A stretch of DNA of 64,000 bases from NCBI GenBank assembly GCA_963974715.1, contig CAXBDK010000006.1, positions 186,001-250,000 of the forward strand. The letters are read 5' to 3'. The stretch's first letter is position 1; every line of letters begins with the position of its first letter. This document shows positions 8,588 through 17,382 of this stretch, one piece after another. Source of the DNA: Sediminicola sp963974715 (GTDB lineage: Bacteria; Bacteroidota; Bacteroidia; Flavobacteriales; Flavobacteriaceae). The notes under the pieces were generated by a model. That model saw only the letters and a list, made by a program, of their open reading frames with translations. It made no database searches and was not told the origin of the DNA. Made by a program: the position numbers and the translations under genes.

Positions 8588-9583
8588 ATGGAGCTATTGG
8601 GAAAAATTGGTCTACCCTTATCATGGATATACGGAGCAGTGGTGAAGCTGCGAAATTTTCTGTTCGATATCGGTTTCTTTAAATCGGTCGCCTTTAAGAC
8701 CACCACGGTATGTATCGGCAACCTTAGTGTAGGGGGCACGGGAAAGACGCCCATGACCGAATTTATACTGGAGCACTACCAAGGCCAGCGCAAATTGGCC
8801 GTCCTCAGCAGGGGATACGGAAGAAAGTCGACCGGAACCGTAAGGGCCGTGCCGGAGATAAAAGTGGAGGACCTGGGCGATGAACCTTATCAGATATACA
8901 CCAAATTCCCCGATGTGACCGTGGTGGTGGATGCCGATAGACGGAAGGGGATACGCTGGTTGGAAAACGAGGTAGGGCCCGATATGATCCTTTTGGACGA
9001 CGCATTCCAGCACCGGAAGGTACTGCCAACATTTTCCATTTTGCTGACATCCTTCGGAAATCCCTATACCGACGACCTATACTTGCCAAGCGGCAGGCTG
9101 AGGGACGATAGGGAGCAGGCCAAGAGGGCCCATATCATTATAGTGACCAAGTGCCCGTTGGATTTGGATGCGGGGGCACGCGCTGCCATTGTGGGCAAAT
9201 TGAGACCGGAGGCCCAACAGCAGGTACTGTTCAGCGGACTGGAGTATGATCTCCAACTGAAGGGAACCGACACTACCAAAACGTTACATGATCTTTCCGG
9301 AAGCAGCATACGTCTGGTTACAGGAATAGCCGATCCAGGCCCCTTGGTGGATCATCTAGGGAAGCAAGGGATTTCCTTTGAACATTTGCGTTATGCGGAC
9401 CATCATTTTTTTACACAAAGGGAATTGGACGCCATAAATGCCAAGGGTGGTCCGGTACTTACTACGGAAAAGGATTATATGCGGCTTAAGGGCAAGGTAG
9501 GGGGGCTTTATTACATTGGTGTTCGCCACAAATTTCTGGGGGACGGCAAAGAACGATTGATCACTGCACTGGATGCTTTATAG
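8588..9583 (+). CDS. lpxK: tetraacyldisaccharide 4'-kinase
   Basis: LpxK phosphorylates the 4' position of the lipid A disaccharide at the inner membrane, the sixth step of lipid A synthesis. The family-specific Walker A VGNLSVGGTGKTPMTEFI (about residues 45-62) is preceded by the N-terminal membrane-binding helix. DDAFQHR (Walker B/DxD-like) is present near residues 138-144. The length of 331 is slightly short, as usual in Bacteroidota. Its last six bases overlap the 3' end of the convergent histidine kinase gene. Confidence 0.93.
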   Translation: MELLGKIGLPLSWIYGAVVKLRNFLFDIGFFKSVAFKTTTVCIGNLSVGGTGKTPMTEFILEHYQGQRKLAVLSRGYGRKSTGTVRAVPEIKVEDLGDEPYQIYTKFPDVTVVVDADRRKGIRWLENEVGPDMILLDDAFQHRKVLPTFSILLTSFGNPYTDDLYLPSGRLRDDREQAKRAHIIIVTKCPLDLDAGARAAIVGKLRPEAQQQVLFSGLEYDLQLKGTDTTKTLHDLSGSSIRLVTGIADPGPLVDHLGKQGISFEHLRYADHHFFTQRELDAINAKGGPVLTTEKDYMRLKGKVGGLYYIGVRHKFLGDGKERLITALDAL

Positions 9584-11803
9584 GGAAGTGCCGTTCACTT
9601 TTGGGGCAAAAATGTTCTCCCCGATCTTCTGATAGAATATTTCCGGTTTAAAGGGTTTGGTCACCACGTCGTTACAGCCTGCCGCATAGAAACTTTCCAA
9701 ACTATCGTCCAAGGAAATGGCCGTAAGCGCAATAATGGGAATGATCTTATCGAACTTCCTGATCTGTATGGTCGCTTCCTCCCCGCTGATCCCCGGCATA
9801 TGGATGTCCATCAGGACGGCATCGTATTTATTGGCCTGCACCATTTTGATGGCCTCCGTGCCATTACTGGCGATATCGCAGCTTATCTCTTTTTTGGTCA
9901 ACATTTTTTTGGTGATCACCTGGTTGATCTTGTTGTCCTCCACTATCAAGATATGTAGGCCCGCCAGATTGTAATCCTTCTCCACGATCTCTATGGTCGG
10001 GTCGCTAAGGTCATTGTCCCGTTTGCTTTTCAATTGCAGTTCAAAATAGAAAGAGCTTCCCTTTCCAAGTTCACTTTTTAGTTTGATCTTACTCCCAAAT
10101 AGTCCCAAAAGACTTTTTACAATGGTAAGTCCAAGGCCCGTGCCGCCGTATTCCCTGTTGATCTGTATGGAACCCTGTTCAAAACTGTCGAATATGTGTT
10201 CCTGTTTGTCCTCGGAAATTCCAATGCCCGTATCCTTTACCTCAAAGTAAATGGTAACATCGTCATCCTTCTGCTCCTTTAAGCGTGCAATGACCGTAAC
10301 ATCCCCCTTTTTGGTAAATTTAAGGGCGTTCCCCACGAGGTTGATGAAAATCTGGGAAAGTTTTAAAGGGTCGCTCAACAACTGCTGCGGAATGTCGTTG
10401 TCGTACTCCAGGGAGATGATGGTCTTATTGGCCTTGGCGCTCTGTTGCAGGGAGTTAATTACCTCGGTAAGCACTTTTTTAAGATTGAAACGTATGTTCA
10501 ACGGTTCCAGTTTGTCGGCATCTATCTTGTTGATCTGTAGAATGTCATTGATAAAGTTCAATAGATAATCACCTGAGAATTTCAAGGCCTTTAAATGTTC
10601 CTTTTGTTGTTCGCTGGGGTTTTCCTCCAATAACAAATGGGTAAGCCCGGTGACCGCGTACAGGGGCGTTCGGAGTTCGTGGCTTACCGTTGAAAGAAAA
10701 TTGGTCTTGGCCTCCATGGCCTTTACGGCAGCATCCCTAGCGGATTGTAGTTCCCTATTTTTAGTATGTAGCAGGTCATTGGTCTTTAACTTGATCTGAT
10801 TGTTCCTGTAGAGCGATACCGCCAAGAGCGAGATAATGGTAAGAAAGGCAGAGGTAAGGATTGCGGTAATCTCGGATCGGTTGGCCGATTCGCTGAGATC
10901 GTTAATACGTTCGTCCTGTCGTTTGATCTCGTTCATCAAAAAGTCGGACTGGATCCTATCGGCCGTTTTTGCTTCGGTCTTAAGTTTTTCGATGGTAAAG
11001 AGCGAGTCCTTTATCCTCAAAAGATTGCGCAAATGGATCTGGGACAGCTCATATTTTTCCAATTTTTCATAAAGGGTCCCCAATAGTTCATTGGCCTCCA
11101 CGATTTCCTTGTTAAAATGGTTGGCCTTGGCAATGGGCAGGGCATGGTTGATATCCTCCACCGCTTCCTTGAGACTGTCGATCTGTATATGCAGGCGCGC
11201 CAATCCCATATAGGCCTGGGTAGTGAGGTATTCCTTCTCGTAGATGTCGCTATTTACGATGAGGGCATTAAAATTTTTGGTGGCACTGTCATATTTCTCA
11301 ATGTTCAAATAGATATTGCCTTCCAGTAGGGCGATCAGGTTCAATAAGTGCCTGTCGTTATTGAGTTTTTGCGCCTCTTTTAGCATGTAGATCGCTTGAA
11401 AGTTTTTGCCATCCCTGAACAAAAGGATCGCTTCAAGATATTTATGGGTGGCCTGCCCATATGGGTAGGAAATATCCTTGAGAAGTACGCCCGCCCTGTC
11501 CCAATAGAAGACGGTGTTGTCTTCCCTTCCCATTTGAAGGTACAGTATCGCTACCTCGTGGTAGCAGTCCACCAAAGATTTTGTATTCCCTTTCTCCTCC
11601 GCTAGTTCTGCCGCCTGGCTAAGTGCCTCCAGTGCAAGATCCAGTTTGTTTTCATTTTTAAAGCGCAGTGCCTCGGAGAAATAGGTATCCATCTCCTTCC
11701 CTGGCAGCTGTTCCTCCTGGGCGGTCGCGCTTTGAAAAAGTGACAGAACTGTCAAAATTAAGAGCGGTAGGATGTTTCTTTTATTTGTCCCTATAAATCT
11801 CAA
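9578..11803 (-). CDS. hybrid histidine kinase with periplasmic TPR repeats
   Basis: Domains in order over 741 residues: signal peptide (1-28), TPR-like helical repeats in the periplasm (about 35-265), a coiled coil, one membrane helix (about 311-332), HisKA with phospho-accepting H375 in STVSHELRTPL, HATPase with an N box (LVGNALKFTKKG) and G boxes (DTGIGIS, GGTGLGL), and a C-terminal receiver with D666 in VLMDIHMPG. There is no DNA-binding domain, so phosphate would pass on to a partner not seen here. The only start giving a full signal peptide is TTG at 11803, which overlaps the GAPDH stop as TTGA. This implies translational coupling to gap, an uncommon pairing. Confidence 0.92.
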   Translation of the reverse strand: MRFIGTNKRNILPLLILTVLSLFQSATAQEEQLPGKEMDTYFSEALRFKNENKLDLALEALSQAAELAEEKGNTKSLVDCYHEVAILYLQMGREDNTVFYWDRAGVLLKDISYPYGQATHKYLEAILLFRDGKNFQAIYMLKEAQKLNNDRHLLNLIALLEGNIYLNIEKYDSATKNFNALIVNSDIYEKEYLTTQAYMGLARLHIQIDSLKEAVEDINHALPIAKANHFNKEIVEANELLGTLYEKLEKYELSQIHLRNLLRIKDSLFTIEKLKTEAKTADRIQSDFLMNEIKRQDERINDLSESANRSEITAILTSAFLTIISLLAVSLYRNNQIKLKTNDLLHTKNRELQSARDAAVKAMEAKTNFLSTVSHELRTPLYAVTGLTHLLLEENPSEQQKEHLKALKFSGDYLLNFINDILQINKIDADKLEPLNIRFNLKKVLTEVINSLQQSAKANKTIISLEYDNDIPQQLLSDPLKLSQIFINLVGNALKFTKKGDVTVIARLKEQKDDDVTIYFEVKDTGIGISEDKQEHIFDSFEQGSIQINREYGGTGLGLTIVKSLLGLFGSKIKLKSELGKGSSFYFELQLKSKRDNDLSDPTIEIVEKDYNLAGLHILIVEDNKINQVITKKMLTKKEISCDIASNGTEAIKMVQANKYDAVLMDIHMPGISGEEATIQIRKFDKIIPIIALTAISLDDSLESFYAAGCNDVVTKPFKPEIFYQKIGENIFAPKVNGTSL

Positions 11804-12810
11804 AGGTATTTTTTCTTGATCAGGAAATTAATTAAGTCGATTATTCTACTGCTGTAACCGGTCTCGTTATCGTACCATCCTATTATTTTGACCATTTTGC
11901 CAATTACCGAAGTCATCTGGGAATCAAACGTACAAGAATAGGAACTATTGTTTATATCGATGGAAACTATAGGGTCTTCGGTATAAAAAAGGATGTTTTT
12001 TAGGCTATTCCCCGATACTTCTTTAAAAGTATCGTTTATTTCTTGAATGGAGGTCTCTTTTTTAACGTTAAAAGTAATATCGGTCAGCGAGCCATTGGCC
12101 ACCGGTACACGAATGCCACAGCCCCCGATAACATTGGCCAGTTCTGGAAAGATAGTGGTAAGTGCCTTTGCGGCACCGGTAGTGGTAGGGATGATGGATT
12201 GTGAGGCTGCCCGTGCCCTACGAAGATCTCGATGGGGTTGGTCGTGCAGGCTCTGGTCGGAAGTATAGGAGTGTACCGTTGTGATATACGCCTGCTCCAC
12301 GCCACAGAGATCATGGATCACCTTGATCATGGGTGCGGCATTATTGGTGGTACAGGAGGCATTGGAAACGATATGGTCTTCCGGTCCCAAAATTTCCTCA
12401 TTGATGCCAAAGACGACCATTTTAACCGAATCTTCCAATGCGGGTACCGAAAGGATCACTTTTTTTGCCCCGTTGTTTAAGTGATGTTGCAGCTGCTTTT
12501 CCGACTTGAACTTCCCACTTGCCTCGATTACGAGGTCGACCTTATGCGCTGCCCAGTCGATCTGTTCCGGACTGTTATGGTTTAGCACGGCAATACTGCG
12601 CCCGTTTATGGTAATGGTGTTTTCGCCATGGCCGATTTCCTTGCTACTGACCCCATGAATGCTATCGTATTTTAACAGATGGGCCAAGGTCTTTGCGTCC
12701 GCCAGATCGTTTACGGCCACCAATCGCAAATGGGGCTGGTCCAATAACAGTCTACAGACGGTTCTCCCTATGCGGCCGAAGCCATTGATACCAATATTAA
12801 TTTTGTCCAT
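11800..12810 (-). CDS. gap: glyceraldehyde-3-phosphate dehydrogenase (type I)
   Basis: The enzyme oxidises glyceraldehyde 3-phosphate to 1,3-bisphosphoglycerate with NAD. The Rossmann motif NIGINGFGRIGRTVCRLL and the NAD-selecting Asp in AVNDLADA are present. The catalytic cysteine sits in SNASCTTNNAAP and the catalytic histidine in TVHSYTSDQ. The residue four after the catalytic Cys, often Cys, is Asn here. The C-terminal half has diverged (IRVPVANGSLTDITFNVKK), so this may be a second, specialised GAPDH, or an erythrose-4-phosphate dehydrogenase; motif reading cannot decide. Its ATG is immediately preceded by a terminator-like hairpin, and it is translationally coupled to the downstream kinase. 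Confidence 0.88.
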   Translation of the reverse strand: MDKINIGINGFGRIGRTVCRLLLDQPHLRLVAVNDLADAKTLAHLLKYDSIHGVSSKEIGHGENTITINGRSIAVLNHNSPEQIDWAAHKVDLVIEASGKFKSEKQLQHHLNNGAKKVILSVPALEDSVKMVVFGINEEILGPEDHIVSNASCTTNNAAPMIKVIHDLCGVEQAYITTVHSYTSDQSLHDQPHRDLRRARAASQSIIPTTTGAAKALTTIFPELANVIGGCGIRVPVANGSLTDITFNVKKETSIQEINDTFKEVSGNSLKNILFYTEDPIVSIDINNSSYSCTFDSQMTSVIGKMVKIIGWYDNETGYSSRIIDLINFLIKKKYL

Positions 12811-12838
12811 TGGAAAAAAAATCCCGACAAAGCGGGAT
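12811..12838 (-). terminator. terminator of lipA, possibly an attenuator of gap
   Basis: On the minus strand a 6-base stem ATCCCG/CGGGAT (12838-12833 with 12826-12821) is followed by a run of eight T, and the gap ATG begins three bases later. It is well placed to end lipA. However, no room is left for a gap promoter after it, so gap must be read through it or start inside it. Upstream, GGGATA (12860-12855) can pair with TATCCC, which contains the 5' arm. That GGGATA is the end of a 13-codon ORF, 12893-12852 (start MVTMALV). So a competing hairpin is possible. Confidence 0.6.
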
Positions 12839-12932
12839 ATGGTTTTTGTGGTTATCCCTTTAGGGGGTGCAATACGAGTGCCATTGTGACCATCTACATT
12901 GGTGGGTGGTCGGGCCGGATGGGGTTCCTTAT

Positions 12933-13808
12933 CTAGGATATATGTTTGTGCGCCTTGTAGGAAGAGCGTACCAAGGCACCACTTTCAACATGTCTAAAGC
13001 CCATTTTAAGGCCTATTTCCTCATATTTCTTGAACTGTTCGGGAAGTATGAACTCTTTGACCGGTAAATGTTTTTTGGATGGCTGGAGGTATTGCCCAAT
13101 GGTAACCACGTCCACTTTTGCGTTCCGAAGGTCCTGCATGGTCTGCAGTACTTCTTCTTCCTGTTCCCCGAGGCCCAACATGATTCCCGATTTGGTCCTA
13201 TTGGCACCATGCTCCTTAAGGTACCGGAGTACGTCCAGGCTCCTTTCGTATTTAGCTTGGATCCGTACCTCCCTGGTAAGTCGTTTAACGGTCTCCATGT
13301 TATGGGAGATAACCTCCGGGGCCACTTGCAACAAACGGTCCAAATGGGTTTCGATTCCCTGAAAGTCGGGAATAAGGGTTTCCAATGTAGTGTGGGGGTT
13401 CATCCTTCGGATGGCCTTTACCGTTTCTGCCCAAATGATGGATCCCATGTCCTTAATATCGTCCCTGTCCACGGAAGTTATGACCGCATGTTTGATTCCC
13501 ATTATCTTAATGGAGCGTGCTACTTTCTCGGGCTCTTCCCAATCCAACGCTTCCGGCCTGCCGGTTTTCACCCCGCAGAAGCCACAGGAACGGGTACAGA
13601 TATTTCCCAAGATCATAAAAGTGGCCGTTCCTTCGCCCCAACATTCCCCCATGTTCGGACAGCTCCCGGAGGTGCAGATGGTATGTAGATTGTATTTGTC
13701 CACCAAGCCGCGCAACTGGGTATATTTCTGGCCGGTAGGGAGTTTTACCCTTAGCCATTTGGGTTTTCCCTTAGGGGGGGATACATGTTCAATGGTTTCA
13801 GTACTCAT
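12933..13808 (-). CDS. lipA: lipoyl synthase
   Basis: LipA is a radical-SAM enzyme that inserts two sulfurs into protein-bound octanoyl chains to make lipoyl cofactor. The radical-SAM cluster motif is CTRSCGFC, and the auxiliary cluster cysteines are in CTSGSCPNMGEC (C-x4-C-x5-C pattern). The C-terminal RSSYKA serine that ligates the auxiliary cluster is also present. The length of 291 is normal. TATATTTG at 13823-13830 is a candidate -7 element. No lipB is adjacent in this window. Confidence 0.95.
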   Translation of the reverse strand: MSTETIEHVSPPKGKPKWLRVKLPTGQKYTQLRGLVDKYNLHTICTSGSCPNMGECWGEGTATFMILGNICTRSCGFCGVKTGRPEALDWEEPEKVARSIKIMGIKHAVITSVDRDDIKDMGSIIWAETVKAIRRMNPHTTLETLIPDFQGIETHLDRLLQVAPEVISHNMETVKRLTREVRIQAKYERSLDVLRYLKEHGANRTKSGIMLGLGEQEEEVLQTMQDLRNAKVDVVTIGQYLQPSKKHLPVKEFILPEQFKKYEEIGLKMGFRHVESGALVRSSYKAHKHIS

Positions 13809-13946
13809 GCCTTATTTTTCTACAAATATACAAAATGGGTTGGGGAAAACTGGTTTTGGAACTATGGCAAATCGTTTAATTTTGGCAAGCACGTGCCAAA
13901 GTGGCCCGATGGTGGTTCGGGGAGGGCGGGGCGAATGCGGGGAATC

Positions 13947-14513
13947 TTATTTTTTGTTCCGTATTACCTCCGCCAGTAGCTTTTTGGCGCGCAATAGCTT
14001 TACTTTTACATTGTTTATCGGTTCGTCCAGTTCAGTGGCGATATCGGCATAGCTGAGTTCGTTAAAATAGCGCAGATTGATCACTTTTTGATAAGCGGGC
14101 TTCAGTTTTTTAATATAGTCCAACAGGCTGGCGAGGTTCTGTTCCGTTATGAGCCGGTCCTCTGCCGAAGGGGCATCGTCCAGCACCTTTTTAATGGCAT
14201 CGTTGTTGCTTTCCCTGGAACTGTCCACTATATTCCGTTTCCTTTTTCGGATGAGGTCCACATGTAGGTTTTTTGAAATGGCGATCAGCCACGTTTTGAA
14301 CCCGTATTCCTCGTCAAAGGTGTCTATCTTGTCGAAGGCTTTGGAAAACGTCTGTATGGTAATGTCCTCGGCGTCGTTTTCGTTCTTGGTACGGACCAGC
14401 TGAAATCCGTATACATCGTTCCAAAAAGTATCCACCAAATTACTGAATGCCATTTGGTTTCCCAGTTTGGCTTTTTCAATGGTCGCCTTAAGAGTGTCTT
14501 TAGTTTTGTCCAC
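13947..14513 (-). CDS. ECF-type RNA polymerase sigma factor
   Basis: The 188-residue protein has sigma region 2 (WNDVYGFQLVRTKNENDAED and FKTWLIAISKNLHVDLIR) and region 4 (YFNELSYADIATELDEPINN). I choose the GTG at 14513 (VDKTKDTLKATIEKAK), because upstream codons look unlike the family and overlap the small gene before it. No anti-sigma factor is adjacent on its 3' side; the gene just upstream encodes a small Cys-rich membrane protein that could play a partner role. It is distinct from the second sigma gene at 15589-16152. Confidence 0.88.
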   Translation of the reverse strand: MDKTKDTLKATIEKAKLGNQMAFSNLVDTFWNDVYGFQLVRTKNENDAEDITIQTFSKAFDKIDTFDEEYGFKTWLIAISKNLHVDLIRKRKRNIVDSSRESNNDAIKKVLDDAPSAEDRLITEQNLASLLDYIKKLKPAYQKVINLRYFNELSYADIATELDEPINNVKVKLLRAKKLLAEVIRNKK

Positions 14514-14545
14514 GCACAGTTTTGAAAAGGTTCGGCCAGTATTGG

Positions 14546-14755
14546 CTACTGGGCCTCTTGCATCCCATCCTTGCGGCAATCCTGTTCTTCGGGGAGCTTG
14601 CCACAAAATCCACATGCTTCGCCGCTCTGGTTCAAGAAGGGACTTTGGCTAGCGCAGGTGCCCGCAAACTTACCGTCCTTCTTCGACCATATTTTTATGG
14701 CAATACCAGCAAATCCAAGGGCTAGAAGGCCAATGGTCAGTAAAAGCAATTTCAT
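14546..14755 (-). CDS. small Cys-rich single-pass membrane protein
   Basis: This 69-residue protein starts with a hydrophobic helix (MKLLLLTIGLLALGFAGI) and continues with a polar tail holding four cysteines, including FAGTCASQ, ACGFCGK and a last one near the end. I recall similar short proteins in other flavobacteria next to sigma genes, with no known role. The ATG at 14755 is preferred over a GTG at 14770 because that GTG overlaps the -7 element TATCTTTG (14777-14770). The gene ends 32 bases before the sigma factor start, so the two probably share a transcript. Confidence 0.72.
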   Translation of the reverse strand: MKLLLLTIGLLALGFAGIAIKIWSKKDGKFAGTCASQSPFLNQSGEACGFCGKLPEEQDCRKDGMQEAQ

Positions 14756-14833
14756 ATCGATAGTTTTCACAAAGATATGAAATTCCTTGCTCGCGGAAGA
14801 AATTTTGGGATACTTTTAGAAGGGTCGGGACCC

Positions 14834-15592
14834 TTAGTACGCTATGTTTGCAACAATATTTTGAACGGTGGGACTGTTATTTCCGCCTTTTCGTTCTATG
14901 GTGATATAACCAATTGCATTTTCGGCATAGGGAAGTGCCAATAGTTGGTCCTTATCGTTGATGTCCTTGATCACGCCCAAGTTGACCATTTGACCGTTTA
15001 CTTCCGCCCACATTTGGAAGCATTTATCCTCAGGTAACTGGGGGAGGTTACGAACATTGATATAGGAGAGTTTTTTTACCGGATTTATATAGGCTACCGC
15101 CTTTAGGTCCCGCGCTTTTTGGTTTCCCTTGACCACATATTTTTTTGTCTGTGGATTGTTCAGCACGATAAACTGGTTCCGGACATCTTCCAGTTGGTTC
15201 CTCATATCGGCCTCCAAGGATTTTATCTTATTGGAAACAATGGTGTTCTCCTCCTGTAGATCCCTGTTCTGGTTCCAAAAGAAATAGGAGGAACCGGCAA
15301 AGACAGTAGTTACGATACTTGCGGCGACCGCATATCGGGTAAATCTCCTTCTGATGGAATTTTGGGCCTTTATTTTACCCAAAATCTGGTCCTTTAGGCC
15401 TTCCGGGGCCTTAACGGAATACATCTTTGCAAAGACTTCAAGGTTTTCCTGAAGTTCTATATAGGTCTTTCTTACCTCGGGATATAAAGCGATGTATTGT
15501 TCCACCTGTAAGCTTTCTTCCTTGGTGGTATTGTCCAAAAGGTAGTTTTCCAACAGATCGGATTCCAGAAAATTTTTAATTTTATCGTTCAT
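14834..15592 (-). CDS. anti-sigma factor, RskA-like
   Basis: The 252-residue protein has an N-terminal helical anti-sigma domain (LLENYLLDNTTKEESLQVEQ), one membrane helix (about residues 86-106, YAVAASIVTTVFAGSSYFFW), a short coiled coil, and a periplasmic C-terminal domain of the RskA type (FQMWAEVNGQMVNLGVI). RskA-type proteins hold an ECF sigma factor at the membrane until a signal triggers release. Its ATG overlaps the stop of the sigma gene by four bases, so the two products are translationally coupled. Confidence 0.9.
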   Translation of the reverse strand: MNDKIKNFLESDLLENYLLDNTTKEESLQVEQYIALYPEVRKTYIELQENLEVFAKMYSVKAPEGLKDQILGKIKAQNSIRRRFTRYAVAASIVTTVFAGSSYFFWNQNRDLQEENTIVSNKIKSLEADMRNQLEDVRNQFIVLNNPQTKKYVVKGNQKARDLKAVAYINPVKKLSYINVRNLPQLPEDKCFQMWAEVNGQMVNLGVIKDINDKDQLLALPYAENAIGYITIERKGGNNSPTVQNIVANIAY

Positions 15593-16152
15593 AATAGTGT
15601 ACTTAGTAAAATCAACAATAGAGAGGGGTCGTAAATTTTTCTCAGTTCCCGTAGCCCGATCTTTAATCTGGATTTAATGGTTCCCAATGGAATGTCCAGT
15701 TCTTCGCTGGCTTCCTGTTGTGTCATACCCTGAAAAAAGAGGGCGTCCAACACAACTTGGTACTTTGGTTCCAATCTGTCAAGATTTTCCCGGACGTCCA
15801 TTAGCTCTGGTCTTGTGCTATCTACGCCTAAATTATATACGTCGGAAACGTCCATTTGGATTTCCCTGTCCGATTTTGTGTTTACGCTCCGTAATTTATC
15901 AATGGCGGTATTTCTCGTAATACGGAAAAGCCATGTAAATAACTTTGCCTTGGAGGGATCGTAGGAATCTGATTTCTTCCAGATTTTCACAAAACTTTCC
16001 TGTAGGATATCCTGGGCCAGTTCCTCGTTGCGCACAACCTTGTTCGCAACTCCGTACAACGTATCCCCATAGTGTTCGTAGAGCAGGGAGATGGCCTTTT
16101 CATTTCGCTCCTGGAGTAGCTCCACGATATGCTTTTCAAGAAGTACGCTCAT
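15589..16152 (-). CDS. ECF sigma factor, SigK-like
   Basis: The 187-residue protein has region 2 (ELAQDILQESFVKIWKKSD, FTWLFRITRNTAIDKLR) and region 4 (FFQGMTQQEASEELDIPLG followed by TIKSRLKIGLREL). Coupling to an RskA-like anti-sigma factor suggests regulation by release from the membrane. Genes of this class usually control their own promoter; the upstream 210 bases hold an inverted repeat (16288-16314) but no clear TAnnTTTG element, which would fit a promoter read by an alternative sigma factor. Confidence 0.92.
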   Translation of the reverse strand: MSVLLEKHIVELLQERNEKAISLLYEHYGDTLYGVANKVVRNEELAQDILQESFVKIWKKSDSYDPSKAKLFTWLFRITRNTAIDKLRSVNTKSDREIQMDVSDVYNLGVDSTRPELMDVRENLDRLEPKYQVVLDALFFQGMTQQEASEELDIPLGTIKSRLKIGLRELRKIYDPSLLLILLSTLL

Positions 16153-16287
16153 ATACCGTATTTGCGTTTTTTTAGAGAATTTTAACGATGCACGTCATCC
16201 AAATGGTTTCTGTGTCCGTATATATCAAAATGCTAAGTTATAAAATTGGGCGTTAAACAAAATTTTATCATTGGTTTTTAATAACAT

Positions 16288-16314
16288 AAATGTACAACTG
16301 GTAATTGTACATTT
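16288..16314. repeat. inverted repeat upstream of the ECF sigma gene
   Basis: AAATGTACAA at 16288-16297 is repeated inverted as TTGTACATTT at 16305-16314, a perfect 10-base dyad with a 7-base spacer. It lies about 140 bases before the sigma gene start and 25 bases from the murB hairpin. It could be an operator, or on the plus strand a weak terminator since TTATTTT follows. Confidence 0.5.
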
Positions 16315-16339
16315 TATTTTGGTTAGTTTGGTTTGGTTT

Positions 16340-16367
16340 AACCCCCGTGGAGCTTTCCACGGGGGTT
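16340..16367. terminator. hairpin at the end of murB
   Basis: A GC-rich 12-base stem, AACCCCCGTGGA with TCCACGGGGGTT, overlaps the murB stop codon. The T-rich tail is better on the plus strand, so it may also block antisense reading into murB. Confidence 0.65.
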
Positions 16368-17382
16368 ATTTTATGATATTCACCTCTGGTACTATCGCAA
16401 TGTTGAACCTATCAAGTACTGTTTTTCCTATGGTATCGGCCAAGTCCAATAGCTCCCTTCCGGTAGCGTTTCCGTAATTGACCAGCACAAGTGCTTGGTC
16501 CTTATGTATACCTGCATCCCCATAACGTTTCCCCTTAAATCCACATTGTTCGATCAGCCAGCCCGCAGGGATTTTATATTCGTTCTCGGACATTATATAG
16601 TGGGGGGCCTTTGGATGTTTCTCCATAAAGGAAAGGAAATCCTTTCTGTCAATAATTGGGTTTTTAAAGAAACTGCCACTGTTGCCCAATACGTTTGGAT
16701 CGGGCAATTTCCTGTTGCGGATGGAAATGACCGCTTTGGACACATCCGAGATGGTGGGTTCTTTTATATTGTTGCGCTCCAATTCGGAGAGAATATCTCC
16801 GTATTCGGTATGCAGCCGGTGATGTTTCTTGGTGAGCTTGAAGGTGACCGATACGATGATGTATTTCCCTTTTCCCTCATGTTTAAAAATAGAATCGCGG
16901 TATCCGAACCTACAGTCCTCCCTTGAAAAATGGATCGTTCGTAATGTGTCCACCTCCACCGCTGTACAAGATTCGAAACGGTCCTTCAGTTCCACACCGT
17001 AGGCTCCGATGTTCTGTACCGGTGCAGTTCCCGTTTTACCCGGAATAAGGGAAAGGTTCTCCAATCCCCCATACCCTTGTGCCAATGTCCAAAGAACAAG
17101 TTCGTGCCAGTTTTCCCCTGCCATTACCTGTAGGGACACATGGTTTTCGTCCTCATGTACCACTTGTTTGCCCTTGATGTTGATATATACCACTAGGGCA
17201 TCCAGGTCGTTGGTCAACAGCATATTGCTCCCCCCGCTAAGCACCACCATGTTGTGGTGCACCCCCATTTGGAGTACATCCCGTAATTCCCCAATGGAAC
17301 CGATCTCACAAAAGAAACGCGCCTTTACATCGATACCAAAGGTATTGTACCGTTTTAGGGATATATGTTCCTGTACCCTCAT
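16366..17382 (-). CDS. murB: UDP-N-acetylenolpyruvoylglucosamine reductase
   Basis: MurB reduces UDP-GlcNAc-enolpyruvate to UDP-MurNAc with NADPH and FAD in the cytoplasm, the second step of peptidoglycan synthesis. The FAD motifs VLSGGSNMLL and GTAPVQNIGAYG are present, as are the active-site serine in NSGSFFKNP and a C-terminal glutamate in EVNIIK. The start is ATG 17382 (MRVQEHISLKRYNTFGI), giving 338 residues, the long E. coli-like type. The four-base overlap ATGA with the preceding aminotransferase gene supports this start and implies coupling. Confidence 0.95.
   Translation of the reverse strand: MRVQEHISLKRYNTFGIDVKARFFCEIGSIGELRDVLQMGVHHNMVVLSGGSNMLLTNDLDALVVYINIKGKQVVHEDENHVSLQVMAGENWHELVLWTLAQGYGGLENLSLIPGKTGTAPVQNIGAYGVELKDRFESCTAVEVDTLRTIHFSREDCRFGYRDSIFKHEGKGKYIIVSVTFKLTKKHHRLHTEYGDILSELERNNIKEPTISDVSKAVISIRNRKLPDPNVLGNSGSFFKNPIIDRKDFLSFMEKHPKAPHYIMSENEYKIPAGWLIEQCGFKGKRYGDAGIHKDQALVLVNYGNATGRELLDLADTIGKTVLDRFNIAIVPEVNIIK

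Noticed and set aside
13068..14052. Two long plus-strand frames opposite lipA
   Set aside because: Shadows of lipA; no start context and no family resemblance.
14514..14615. Longer sigma factor start at 14615
   Set aside because: It would overlap the small Cys-rich gene, and the extra residues are unlike sigma region 2; the GTG at 14513 fits.
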